A stretch of DNA of 12,411 nt, taken from the NCBI GenBank assembly GCA_021442645.1, contig JABUSR010000178.1, positions 1 to 12,411 on the forward strand. Direction: 5' to 3'. Positions 1 through 6,663 of the stretch are shown one piece after another. A program made the translations under genes and the position numbers. The notes under the pieces are model-generated. The model was not told the origin of the DNA and ran no database searches. It saw only the letters and a program-made list of their open reading frames with translations. This stretch comes from Ruminiclostridium sp. (GTDB lineage: Bacteria > Bacillota > Clostridia > Oscillospirales > Oscillospiraceae). Positions within the stretch are counted from its first letter, which is position 1. Each line of letters starts with the position of its first letter.

Positions 1-56
1 AAAACGGACTTCCCCGGTTCCTCCCATAAAACCATAACGGAGGAGGTCTATCTGCC

Positions 57-923
57 ATGAAAAAGCTGAAATCTGCCCTCATCCTATTGCTGGCTTGCCT
101 CTGTATACCACTGTCCGCCTGCACAGAGTATTACTACGGGCCCCCTGCACCTGATATTTCCCTGGATACCATCCCCGCCTATTCCGGTGCTCCCTATGTA
201 GCGGTCAACGGAAACCTCCCCTTTTTCGAAGAGGATGACCTGACCACGACTTCCTACGAAACCTACAGCGAGCTGGACATCCTGAACCGGTGTGGCGTCA
301 CCATGGCCTGCGTAGGAACAGATATCATGCCAACAGAAGAGCGTGAGGGCATCGGCCAGGTGAAACCTACCGGTTGGCAGACGGTAAAGTATGACTGCGT
401 CAACGGGAGATACCTCTACAACCGCTGTCATCTCATCGGTTTCCAGCTAACAGGGGAAAACTCGAACAATCAGAACCTCATCACCGGCACCCGGTACATG
501 AATGTGGAAGGGATGCTACCCTTTGAAAATATGGTGGCCGACTATGTAAAGGAGACGGGAAACCATGTGCTCTATCGTGCCACCCCAATCTTTGAGGGGA
601 GCGAACTGGTTGCCCGGGGCGTACTGCTAGAGGCAATGTCCGTGGAGGACGGCGGAGAAGCTATTTGTTTCAATGTCTACTGCTATAATGTCCAGCCCGG
701 CGTAATCATTGATTATACTGACGGTGACAGTTGGCTGGAGAGTGACAACCCTGTTCCCGACGAAATGAAGGAGTACGTGCTTAATACGAACAGTATGAAA
801 TTTCACGAGCCCGACTGCCCCGGTGCGCAAAAACTCGCCGAAAAGAACAAAGAGCTCTACACAGGGGACCGGGGCGAGCTTTTGGACCGTGGTTACTCGG
901 CCTGTGCAATATGCAGCCCCTGA
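57..923 (+). CDS. Secreted/lipoprotein DNA/RNA non-specific endonuclease (EndA/NucA-like) with Cys/His C-terminal motif
   Basis: A 288-residue protein probably anchored outside the membrane that cleaves nucleic acid without sequence specificity. Residues 1-22 form a lipoprotein signal: basic MKKLK, a hydrophobic run, then lipobox LSAC with Cys22 as the likely lipidated residue. The core at about 75-210 carries YNRCH (residues 121-125), a variant of the DRGH motif of beta-beta-alpha-metal nucleases, with His125 as the expected general base. The NLITGTRYMN stretch has Asn140 and Asn149 at the nine-residue spacing of the metal-site asparagines of streptococcal EndA. Residues 241-288 hold His250, Cys254, Cys283 and Cys286, ending GYSACAICSP, a pattern like the Ada zinc-binding motif and seen at the end of other secreted nucleases. 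The ATG is preceded by GGAGGAGGT at 39-47. The family call is firm. Lipid anchoring and the metal role of the tail are inferred. Possible roles are nutrient scavenging, biofilm DNA turnover or DNA uptake. No competence gene is nearby. Confidence 0.88.
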   Translation: MKKLKSALILLLACLCIPLSACTEYYYGPPAPDISLDTIPAYSGAPYVAVNGNLPFFEEDDLTTTSYETYSELDILNRCGVTMACVGTDIMPTEEREGIGQVKPTGWQTVKYDCVNGRYLYNRCHLIGFQLTGENSNNQNLITGTRYMNVEGMLPFENMVADYVKETGNHVLYRATPIFEGSELVARGVLLEAMSVEDGGEAICFNVYCYNVQPGVIIDYTDGDSWLESDNPVPDEMKEYVLNTNSMKFHEPDCPGAQKLAEKNKELYTGDRGELLDRGYSACAICSP

Positions 924-946
924 TCAAGTCAAAAATGTTGAAATAT

Positions 947-977
947 AAAAACGGAGGCAACGGCATCCTCCGTTTTT
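947..977. terminator. Bidirectional rho-independent terminator between convergent genes
   Basis: A perfect 11-bp inverted repeat: arm 947-957 (AAAAACGGAGG) and arm 967-977 (CCTCCGTTTTT), with a 9-nt loop. The A/T ends give a U-tract on either strand, so it can stop both the nuclease transcript (stop codon ends at 923) and the oppositely directed PHP gene, whose stop codon is at 979-981, two bases past the hairpin. Confidence 0.85.
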
Positions 978-978
978 A

Positions 979-1824
979 TCATGCAAACCGTTCTAAAATC
1001 GTCAGGTCATGCGCCTGCACAGTCTGTCCGGAACAGCTGAGCATTCCCAGGGGAATATCCATTGCCGTTCCGTGGTAGTCACTTCCGCCGCTCACGAGGA
1101 GGTTGTGCCGTTGGGCTTCCTGCAGAAGAAAAGCCTCCTCTTCCCTGGTATACCGGGAATAGAAGCACTCAAGGCCCTGAATGCCCAGGCCCATCAGTAT
1201 CCGGAGACGAGCAGAAAACTCATCACCAGAGATATGCTTTTCTCCCTCTCCGCCCAAGGGATGGGCCCAGACCGGGATTCCGCCCGCCTCCAAAATGCCG
1301 CGGATGGCAAGTTCTGCGTCGATTCGGTCATCGCCGCCCTTACAGCCGTCAATATAGGTGCGGATGGCCTCCTCAGCGTTCTCTGCCCTGTTGTGGCGGA
1401 CGATAAGCTGCGCCAGATGGGGCTTTCCCGGGCTGTTAAGGCTGAAAAGCCAGTCCAGATCTTCCCCGGAAAATCGGATGCCGTGCACCATGTCCAGGTG
1501 GCGGAGCCGTCGGTTGAGTTTTTCCATACGGAGGGCCCTCCCAGCCTCTAGGGCCTGCGCCATAGAGGGAGCTTTCGGGTCATAGCCGTAACCAAGGATG
1601 TGGCACTTTTTCCCCTGGGCAATGCAGGAGAACTCGATGCCGGGAATAAAAGTCAGGTTCTCCGGCAGGTGGTCCATCAGGACGATGCATCCATCCAGGG
1701 TGTCGTGGTCTGTCAGGGAAAAGACACGAAGGCCGGCCCGGCGAATCTGTGCCGCAAGTTCTTCCGGGGCATCTGTACCATCAGATGCCGCACTGTGCAT
1801 GTGAAGATCAATGGTATTATTCAC
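979..1824 (-). CDS. PHP-domain metal-dependent phosphoesterase (YciV/TrpH-like)
   Basis: A 281-residue cytoplasmic protein of the PHP family of metal-dependent phosphoesterases. Motif 1 is LHMHSAASDG with His8, His10 and Asp15. Motif 2 is SLTDHDT with Asp39, His40 and Asp41. Then come PGIEFS with Glu64, His75 in CHILGYG, WAHPLGG with His188, and GGSDYHG with Asp249 and His251. All the usual metal ligands of the trinuclear site appear present, so it should be active. Characterised relatives hydrolyse nucleoside 3',5'-bisphosphates or trim short RNA 5' ends (E. coli YciV/RNase AM). Which substrate applies here is not visible. The start is GTG at 1824-1822, supported by a GGAGG six to seven bases upstream on the minus strand. 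The gene is divergent from the amidohydrolase and convergent with the nuclease. Length is normal for the family. Confidence 0.9.
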   Translation of the reverse strand: MNNTIDLHMHSAASDGTDAPEELAAQIRRAGLRVFSLTDHDTLDGCIVLMDHLPENLTFIPGIEFSCIAQGKKCHILGYGYDPKAPSMAQALEAGRALRMEKLNRRLRHLDMVHGIRFSGEDLDWLFSLNSPGKPHLAQLIVRHNRAENAEEAIRTYIDGCKGGDDRIDAELAIRGILEAGGIPVWAHPLGGEGEKHISGDEFSARLRILMGLGIQGLECFYSRYTREEEAFLLQEAQRHNLLVSGGSDYHGTAMDIPLGMLSCSGQTVQAHDLTILERFA

Positions 1825-1845
1825 GGTTTCCCTCCGTTTTCAGCG

Positions 1846-1874
1846 TTGCGCACTGCGATTGTTTCCATTATACT
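1846..1874 (+). promoter_or_regulatory. Promoter for the amidohydrolase gene
   Basis: TTGCGC at 1846-1851 and TATACT at 1869-1874, separated by 17 bp, form a sigma-A-type promoter that would start RNA near 1881, about 59 bases ahead of the amidohydrolase ATG. Its -10 element overlaps the -10 of the opposing PHP promoter. Predicted from sequence only. Confidence 0.55.
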
Positions 1875-1896
1875 TCTATTGGGAGCCGGTTGGCAA
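1867..1896 (-). promoter_or_regulatory. Promoter for the PHP-domain gene
   Basis: Read on the minus strand, TTGCCA (plus-strand 1896-1891) and a consensus TATAAT (1872-1867) are separated by 18 bp. RNA would start near 1860, leaving a leader of about 36 bases before the GTG start. The -10 hexamer shares bases 1869-1872 with the opposing promoter. Confidence 0.6.
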
Positions 1897-1901
1897 CGGC
1901 T
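1884..1901 (+). promoter_or_regulatory. Inverted repeat in the amidohydrolase leader
   Basis: Arms AGCCG(G)TT at 1884-1891 and AACGGCT at 1895-1901 pair with one bulged G and a 3-base loop, followed by TTTT (1901-1904). It lies just after the predicted plus-strand transcription start and covers the -35 of the opposing PHP promoter. It could be a repressor operator or a weak attenuator. No regulator can be named. Confidence 0.35.
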
Positions 1902-1939
1902 TTTCACCGATTTAATCCCAGATGGAAAGGAATCTTCAT

Positions 1940-2935
1940 ATGAAGCTGATTACCACCGAAGAACACATTGCGATCCCCCTGCTAGCAAAGGTGCTGCAGA
2001 AATACCCCAACCCGGATGCAGTAAAAAGTGCCGCCGCAACTACCCCGGACTTACCTTTCCAGCCGGATATGGAGTTGTATCTGGATCTGGGAGAAAAGCG
2101 TCTGGCAGACATGGACGCCCATGGCATCACCATGCAGGTAGTCTCCTGCCCCATGCAGACCCAGCGTCTGCCAACTTCTGAAGGTGCTTCTGTGGTTCGG
2201 GATGCCAACGACTATCTGGCTGAGGCGGTTTCCTGCCATCCCGACCGGTTTTCTGCCCTGGCTGTCCTTCCCTGGTCTGACCCAGAGGCAGCCGCCGCAG
2301 AGTTGGATCGGGCTGTGAACCAACTGGGGTTTAAAGGGGCCATTCTTGCGGGCCGTCCGTCCGGCGGCGTAGAGTTTCTGGATGACCGCCGGTTTTCCCC
2401 CATTCTGGAGGCCGCCCAGGCCCTGAATACTCCCATTTACATTCATCCCTCGGCCACCATGGAACAGGTACAGGAACTCTATTACAGTGGCCTGGGTGAG
2501 CAGCTCAGCGCACGGCTTTCCCTCTATGGCTGGGGCTGGCACCATGAGACCGGTGTCCAGCTCCTGCGGATGATTCTGTCCGGTGCCTTTGATCGGCATC
2601 CCCGTCTGCAGGTCATTGCCGGGCACTGGGGGGAGATGGTCCCCTTCTACCTCTCCCGGCTGGACCAGGCCCTCCCCCAAAAGGTCACAGGGCTGACGCG
2701 GACCATCACTGAGACATTCCGGGAGCACATCTATGTGACCCCCGGCGGGATCTTTGACATTCCCCAGCTACAGTTCACTCTCCAGGTGGTAGGATCTGAC
2801 CGGATCCTGCACGCCGCAGATTTCCCCTTCCTGGGCAATGAAGGGGCCCGGGACTTCATAGAAAATGCCCCGATTCATCCCAGCGATAAGGAAAAGATTG
2901 CCCATAAAAATGCAGAACGGCTTTTTTCTCTCTGA
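1940..2935 (+). CDS. Amidohydrolase-2 family protein, aromatic acid decarboxylase-like
   Basis: A 331-residue TIM-barrel metalloenzyme of the amidohydrolase-2 (ACMSD-like) family. The start opens with TTEEHIAIP, the EEHxAIP form typical of gamma-resorcylate/2,3-dihydroxybenzoate decarboxylases, where hydrolases usually have HxH. Expected metal ligands are Glu7 and His9, His169 in YIHPSA, and Asp294 in HAADFPF. His229 in AGHWGEMVPF matches the conserved GHxGE block. The likely reaction is non-oxidative decarboxylation or hydration of a small aromatic acid, or a related hydrolysis. The substrate is unknown. An in-frame ATG at 1922 would add six residues, but the Shine-Dalgarno GGAAAGGA at 1924-1931 lies eight bases before the ATG at 1940, so the later start is preferred. 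It sits just upstream of the thiamine riboswitch but has its own promoter. Any thiamine role is speculation. Confidence 0.8.
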   Translation: MKLITTEEHIAIPLLAKVLQKYPNPDAVKSAAATTPDLPFQPDMELYLDLGEKRLADMDAHGITMQVVSCPMQTQRLPTSEGASVVRDANDYLAEAVSCHPDRFSALAVLPWSDPEAAAAELDRAVNQLGFKGAILAGRPSGGVEFLDDRRFSPILEAAQALNTPIYIHPSATMEQVQELYYSGLGEQLSARLSLYGWGWHHETGVQLLRMILSGAFDRHPRLQVIAGHWGEMVPFYLSRLDQALPQKVTGLTRTITETFREHIYVTPGGIFDIPQLQFTLQVVGSDRILHAADFPFLGNEGARDFIENAPIHPSDKEKIAHKNAERLFSL

Positions 2936-2959
2936 GGCGAAAATTTGGCTGCAGAGCCC

Positions 2960-2988
2960 TTGCGCTCCGTTGGCCGCAGGTGTATAAT
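2960..2988 (+). promoter_or_regulatory. Promoter of the thiamine operon
   Basis: TTGCGC at 2960-2965 and consensus TATAAT at 2983-2988 are separated by 17 bp. The predicted start near 2995 falls a few bases before the first strand of the TPP riboswitch at 2999, which is where such a promoter should sit. Confidence 0.75.
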
Positions 2989-2997
2989 CAAAAAAAC

Positions 2998-3146
2998 TAA
3001 ACAGCGGGGAGCTTGTTTAACAGGCTGAGAGGAAGGTCTTACCTTCGACCCATAAACCTGATTTGGATAATGCCAACGTAGGGATTCGTTTCAGCAAACG
3101 CATGAAGTTAGCGGGAAGTTACCAAATCGGTAGCTTCCCTTTTTTA
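2998..3146 (+). promoter_or_regulatory. TPP (THI-box) riboswitch with intrinsic terminator
   Basis: The aptamer shows the conserved THI-box blocks in order: GGGGAGC (3006-3012), GGCTGAGA (3023-3030), GACCC (3047-3051), ACCTGAT (3056-3062), GGATAATGCC (3065-3074) and CGTAGGGA (3077-3084). P1 can close by pairing AAAC (2999-3002) with GTTT (3088-3091). The expression platform is an 11-bp terminator stem, 3113-3123 with 3129-3139, containing one G-T pair, followed by six T. It should therefore switch transcription off when thiamine pyrophosphate is bound. The thiS Shine-Dalgarno (3151-3155) begins five bases after the T-run. The riboswitch controls at least thiS to thiE. Confidence 0.97.
3113..3145 (+). 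terminator. Riboswitch-controlled intrinsic terminator
   Basis: GGGAAGTTACC (3113-3123) pairs with GGTAGCTTCCC (3129-3139) around a 5-base loop, followed by TTTTTT at 3140-3145. This is the off-state structure of the TPP riboswitch. A second GAAGTTA copy at 3104-3110 could compete for the 3' arm. Confidence 0.9.
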
Positions 3147-3162
3147 TTCGGGAGGTGGCACC

Positions 3163-3357
3163 ATGATCAAGATTAATGGCGTCAGCGTTGATGCCGACCA
3201 AAAGACAATAGCCCAGTATCTGGAGACCACAGACTTTGACCCCAAGCGCATTGCTGTGGAACGAAACGGCGATATCGTATTTAAATCCGAATACGAGACC
3301 ACGGTTTTACAGGACGGAGACACCGTGGAGATTGTCGGCTTTGTGGGGGGTGGCTGA
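3163..3357 (+). CDS. thiS: Sulfur carrier protein ThiS
   Basis: A 64-residue ubiquitin-like sulfur carrier for thiazole synthesis. The beta-grasp fold is suggested by the opening MIKINGVSV and by the block DGDTVEIVGFVGGG. The protein ends in the required Gly-Gly, the residue that ThiF adenylates and that is then converted to thiocarboxylate. The GDxVEIV stretch near residues 52-59 is typical of ThiS. Size matches the family at about 65 residues. The ATG lies seven bases after GGAGG (3151-3155) and is the first gene after the TPP riboswitch terminator. Its stop codon directly abuts the thiF start, implying coupled translation and roughly balanced production of the carrier and its activating enzyme. 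Confidence 0.97.
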   Translation: MIKINGVSVDADQKTIAQYLETTDFDPKRIAVERNGDIVFKSEYETTVLQDGDTVEIVGFVGGG

Positions 3358-3996
3358 ATGCCTGTCCCCACAAAAGAAGAGTTGCAGGCAGCCCTGGAGG
3401 CTCGGCACGGGAAAGAACGGCAGGACAAATGGTCTGCAGCTACGGTAGCTATCTGTGGTCTGGGCGGTCTGGGCTCCAACATCGCCCTCTCTTTGGCCCG
3501 GGCCGGGGTCGGCCACCTGATTCTCATTGATTTCGACCGGGTGGACATCACAAACCTCCACCGCCAGCAATATATGCTGGCCCAGCTGGGCCAGTACAAA
3601 ACAGAGGCCCTGGCCGATACCTTAAGAACCATCTCCCCCTATATCCGTCTGACCACCATTACGGAAAGGGTCACAGAGGAAAACTATCGTGAATTCCTTG
3701 CCCCGGCCGATGTGATTTGCGAGGCCTTTGACAGTGCAGAGGCCAAGGCCATGCTGGTCAATTGCGTGCTGGAGACCATGCCGGGCCGGTATCTAGTCTC
3801 TGCCTCCGGCATGGCCGGTCTGGGACAGGCCAACACCATACAGACGAGAAGACTTACCCGTCATTTTTACCTCTGTGGGGATGGCGTCAGCGATGTAAAC
3901 GATGGGATGTGTCTGGTGTCCTCCCGGGTCACGCTGTGCGCTGCACACCAGGCCCATGCTGTGCTCCGCATCCTGGCAGAAGAATATGATGTCTAA
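3358..3996 (+). CDS. thiF: ThiS adenylyltransferase ThiF (short form)
   Basis: A 212-residue E1-like enzyme that adenylates the C-terminal glycine of ThiS using ATP, preparing it to accept sulfur. The Rossmann nucleotide motif GLGGLGSN is at 34-41, followed by Asp58/Asp60 in IDFDRVDITNLHRQQY, the conserved Arg/Gln pair, Lys81 and Asp125 in CEAFDSAEAK. This is the short ThiF type common in anaerobic Firmicutes that sits next to thiS, thiG and thiH, and it lacks the long C-terminal domain of MoeB-like relatives. Six cysteines are present (33, 121, 136, 173, 185, 194), but which of them, if any, handles sulfur cannot be read from sequence. The ATG follows the thiS stop codon without a gap. Homologous MoeB/HesA roles are unlikely given the operon. 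Confidence 0.94.
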   Translation: MPVPTKEELQAALEARHGKERQDKWSAATVAICGLGGLGSNIALSLARAGVGHLILIDFDRVDITNLHRQQYMLAQLGQYKTEALADTLRTISPYIRLTTITERVTEENYREFLAPADVICEAFDSAEAKAMLVNCVLETMPGRYLVSASGMAGLGQANTIQTRRLTRHFYLCGDGVSDVNDGMCLVSSRVTLCAAHQAHAVLRILAEEYDV

Positions 3997-4014
3997 TGAA
4001 AGAAGGCAGTTACT

Positions 4015-4788
4015 ATGCAGAACAATGACAAGCTGATTATTGGCGGGCACGAATTCCAGTCCCGCTTTATCCTGGGCTCCGGGAAGTACTCCCTGAAACT
4101 CATTGAAGCCGCCGTGCGGGATGCCGGGGCGGAGATCATTACCCTGGCCGTCCGCCGGGCAAACACGAAGGAGCATGAGAACATCCTGGACTACATCCCC
4201 AAGGGTGTGACATTGCTTCCCAACACCTCCGGCGCCCGTACCGCTGAGGAGGCCGTCCGCATCGCCCGTCTGGCACGGGAACTGGGCTGCGGTGATTTCG
4301 TCAAGGTGGAGATTATGCGGGACTCCAAATACCTTCTTCCTGACAACTACGAGACCATCCGAGCCACGGAGATTCTGGCCAAGGAGGGGTTTGTGGTCAT
4401 GCCGTATATGTATCCGGACCTGAATGTAGCCCGTGACCTGGTGAACGCAGGTGCCGCTACCGTGATGCCCCTGGCCTCCCCCATTGGGTCCAACAAGGGT
4501 CTGGCCACCAAAGAATTCATCCAGATCCTGGTGGACGAGATTGACGTGCCCATCATCGTGGACGCGGGCATAGGCAGACCATCCCAGGCCTGCGAGGCTA
4601 TGGAGATGGGTGCAGCGGCTATCATGGCAAACACCGCCCTGGCCACCGCCGGAGACCTTCCCATGATGGCGGCCGCCTTCCGGCAGGCCATTGAAGCAGG
4701 GCGCAAGGCCTATCTTTCCGGTCTTGGCCGCGTGCTGGTCCGGGGTGCCTCTGCCTCCGATCCCCTTACGGGCTTTCTGCATGACTGA
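4015..4788 (+). CDS. thiG: Thiazole synthase ThiG
   Basis: A 257-residue TIM-barrel enzyme that condenses 1-deoxy-xylulose 5-phosphate, ThiS-thiocarboxylate sulfur and dehydroglycine into the thiazole phosphate. It shows FILGSGKY near the N-terminus, TLLPNTSGARTAEEAV at about 66-81, and VKVEI with Lys97, the residue expected to form the imine with the sugar. DSKYLLPD follows, then VMPYMYPD, ASPIGSNKG (the phosphate-binding loop region) and VDAGIGRPSQ. These are all standard ThiG blocks and the length is normal. The ATG is preceded by AAGAAGG nine to fifteen bases upstream. It lies 18 bases after thiF and is followed within a few bases by thiH. ThiG and ThiH are known to form a complex, which fits their adjacency. 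Confidence 0.97.
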   Translation: MQNNDKLIIGGHEFQSRFILGSGKYSLKLIEAAVRDAGAEIITLAVRRANTKEHENILDYIPKGVTLLPNTSGARTAEEAVRIARLARELGCGDFVKVEIMRDSKYLLPDNYETIRATEILAKEGFVVMPYMYPDLNVARDLVNAGAATVMPLASPIGSNKGLATKEFIQILVDEIDVPIIVDAGIGRPSQACEAMEMGAAAIMANTALATAGDLPMMAAAFRQAIEAGRKAYLSGLGRVLVRGASASDPLTGFLHD

Positions 4789-4799
4789 GGGGTGTGACT

Positions 4800-6053
4800 G
4801 TGGAAAATCTGTTTTTTGTTGACTCCGACCAACTGTCCCCGGAGGCCCTGGCAAAAAAGCACAGCCTGGAGAAGGATCCCTCCACCCGGAAGGACCACAT
4901 GGCCTATCTACCCGGCATGGAAGAGATCCAGTCCGATGTCTGCGCCAACGTCATCGCTCAGATGGAAGCCTATGATTATACCAAGTACACCGCCCGGGAT
5001 GTGCGGGCTGCCCTGGACCACGACACCTGTACTTTAGAGGATTTTAAGGCACTGCTTTCCCCTGCTGCAGAGCCCTTCCTTGAGGAGATGGCCCAGAAGG
5101 CCAGAACTGAGACCAGCAAGCATTTCGGCAATACGGTCTATCTCTTCACCCCTCTCTATATTGCCAACTACTGCGAGAATTACTGCGTCTACTGCGGCTT
5201 TAACTGCTATAACCACATCAGCCGGGTCAAGCTCACCATGGAGCAGATCGAGCACGAGATGAAAGTCATCGCAGACTCCGGCATGGAGGAGATCCTGATC
5301 CTCACCGGCGAGAGCCGGGCCCACAGCGATGTGAAGTACATTGGCGAGGCCTGCAAGCTGGCCCGGAAGTACTTCCGCATGGTGGGGCTGGAGATCTACC
5401 CCGTAAATGTTGAAGAGTACCGCTATCTCCACGAATGCGGTGCCGACTATGTCACCGTGTTCCAGGAGACCTATGATGCGGACAAGTATGAAACCCTCCA
5501 CCTCCTGGGCCATAAGAGAGTCTGGCCCTACCGCTTCAACGCCCAGGAGCGGGCTCTCATGGGTGGTATGCGGGGCGTCGCTTTCTCTGCCCTGCTGGGC
5601 CTCTCGGACTTCCGCAAGGACGCCCTGGCCAGTGCCCTCCACGTCTATTACCTCCAGAGGAAGTACCCCCATGCGGAGATGTCCCTCTCCTGCCCCAGAC
5701 TTCGGCCCATCATCAACAACGACAAAATCAATCCGCTGGATGTAGGTGAGACCCAGCTCTGCCAGGTCCTCTGCGCCTATCGTATTTTCCTTCCCTTTGT
5801 GGGTATTACCGTCTCTTCCCGGGAGAGCGCTCGGTTCCGCAACGGCATCGTAAAGATTGCCGCCACCAAGGTTTCCGCCGGTGTCTCTACCGGCATCGGC
5901 GACCATGAGAGCAAGTACACCGGTAAGGATGCCGACACCGACCAGGGCGACGAGCAGTTTGAGATCGACGACGCCCGCAGCTTTGACACCATGTATCAGG
6001 ACATCTCCCAGGAGGGCCTCCAGCCCGTCCTGAATGACTATCTCTATGTTTAA
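4800..6053 (+). CDS. thiH: 2-iminoacetate synthase ThiH (radical SAM tyrosine lyase)
   Basis: A 417-residue radical SAM enzyme that splits L-tyrosine into dehydroglycine (2-iminoacetate) for ThiG and p-cresol. The cluster motif CENYCVYC (CX3CX2C) has Cys125, Cys129 and Cys132, in the ThiH context LYIANYC...CGFNC. ILTGES and the C-terminal blocks VSSRES, STGIGDHE, GDEQFEI and QPVLNDYL also match ThiH. HydG is excluded because the C-terminal CXXC cluster motif of HydG is absent. The protein is somewhat longer than E. coli ThiH (about 377). The extra sequence is mostly N-terminal. Two in-frame GTG codons are possible: 4794 lies only one base from the GAGGGG at 4787-4792, while 4800 is seven bases away and is preferred. 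Use of ThiH implies an anaerobic lifestyle. Confidence 0.96.
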   Translation: MENLFFVDSDQLSPEALAKKHSLEKDPSTRKDHMAYLPGMEEIQSDVCANVIAQMEAYDYTKYTARDVRAALDHDTCTLEDFKALLSPAAEPFLEEMAQKARTETSKHFGNTVYLFTPLYIANYCENYCVYCGFNCYNHISRVKLTMEQIEHEMKVIADSGMEEILILTGESRAHSDVKYIGEACKLARKYFRMVGLEIYPVNVEEYRYLHECGADYVTVFQETYDADKYETLHLLGHKRVWPYRFNAQERALMGGMRGVAFSALLGLSDFRKDALASALHVYYLQRKYPHAEMSLSCPRLRPIINNDKINPLDVGETQLCQVLCAYRIFLPFVGITVSSRESARFRNGIVKIAATKVSAGVSTGIGDHESKYTGKDADTDQGDEQFEIDDARSFDTMYQDISQEGLQPVLNDYLYV

Positions 6054-6663
6054 CATCATTTGTGTAACAGACCGCTCCCTCTGCCAGGGGGATTTCCTCC
6101 GGCAAATGGAGGCCATCGCCGCTGCAGGACCTGACGGAATCATCCTGCGGGAAAAGGACCTGGAGGAAGCGGATTACCGTGACCTGGCCCGAGATGTCCT
6201 GGCACTTTGCGCCAGGCACCAGGTTCCCTGTATCCTGCACAGCTTTCCCCAAGTCGCCTTAGACCTGGAATCCGACGCCATCCACCTGCCCCTGCCTGTA
6301 CTTCGCACCCTGAACGAGGAGCAGAAATCCCGCTTTCGCATCATCGGTGCCTCCTGCCACAGCGTACCCGAGGCCCTGGAGGCCCAGCGCCTTGGGTGTA
6401 CCTACCTGACAGCGGGTCATGTATTTGAAACAGACTGCAAACGCGGGCTGCCCGGCCGCGGTTTGGATTTCCTGAAGGATGTATGTACGGCAGTCCCCCT
6501 CCCAGTCTATGCTATTGGCGGCATTTCTGCGGACAATCTCGAGGCTGTGGCTCGGGCCGGTGCCCGGGGCGCCTGCCTCATGAGCGGATTCATGCAGTGC
6601 CAGGACCCGGCAGGCCTCCTTCACACCCTGAAAAAGGCAGGTGACCACTGTGGCCATCCGTAA
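6046..6663 (+). CDS. tenI: Thiazole tautomerase TenI
   Basis: A ThiE-fold TIM barrel of 205 residues. It carries AGHVFETDCKRGLPGRG, which closely matches the active-site segment of B. subtilis TenI, where the His in GHVFETDCK is catalytic (His125 here). TenI aromatises the thiazole tautomer released by ThiG. It does not make thiamine phosphate. Consistent with that, the phosphate-side block reads IHLPLPV instead of the VHVG of ThiE, and the LREKD block is kept without the preceding LQ. An upstream in-frame ATG at 6034 would add four residues, but the 6046 start aligns better with TenI. Neither has a clear Shine-Dalgarno. The gene overlaps the end of thiH by eight bases, so translation is probably coupled. 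A ThiE-like name from automated annotation would be less precise. Confidence 0.87.
   Translation: MFNIICVTDRSLCQGDFLRQMEAIAAAGPDGIILREKDLEEADYRDLARDVLALCARHQVPCILHSFPQVALDLESDAIHLPLPVLRTLNEEQKSRFRIIGASCHSVPEALEAQRLGCTYLTAGHVFETDCKRGLPGRGLDFLKDVCTAVPLPVYAIGGISADNLEAVARAGARGACLMSGFMQCQDPAGLLHTLKKAGDHCGHP

Noticed and set aside
20..46. Possible pairing of CCTCC (20-24) with the nuclease ribosome site GGAGG as a translational switch
   Set aside because: Only five pairs with a long unpaired loop. This is expected by chance near a purine-rich Shine-Dalgarno.
3793..4854. A 353-residue open frame on the minus strand across thiF, thiG and thiH
   Set aside because: It is antisense to well-supported thiamine genes, has no recognisable domain and a Gly/His-biased composition typical of GC-rich shadow frames.
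4800..6053. HydG (hydrogenase maturation tyrosine lyase) as the identity of the radical SAM gene
   Set aside because: HydG has a second C-terminal CXXC-type cluster motif that is missing here, and the gene lies within a thiamine operon.
5034..6143. A 369-residue open frame on the minus strand across thiH and tenI
   Set aside because: It lies entirely opposite conserved coding sequence and shows no family motif or ribosome site.
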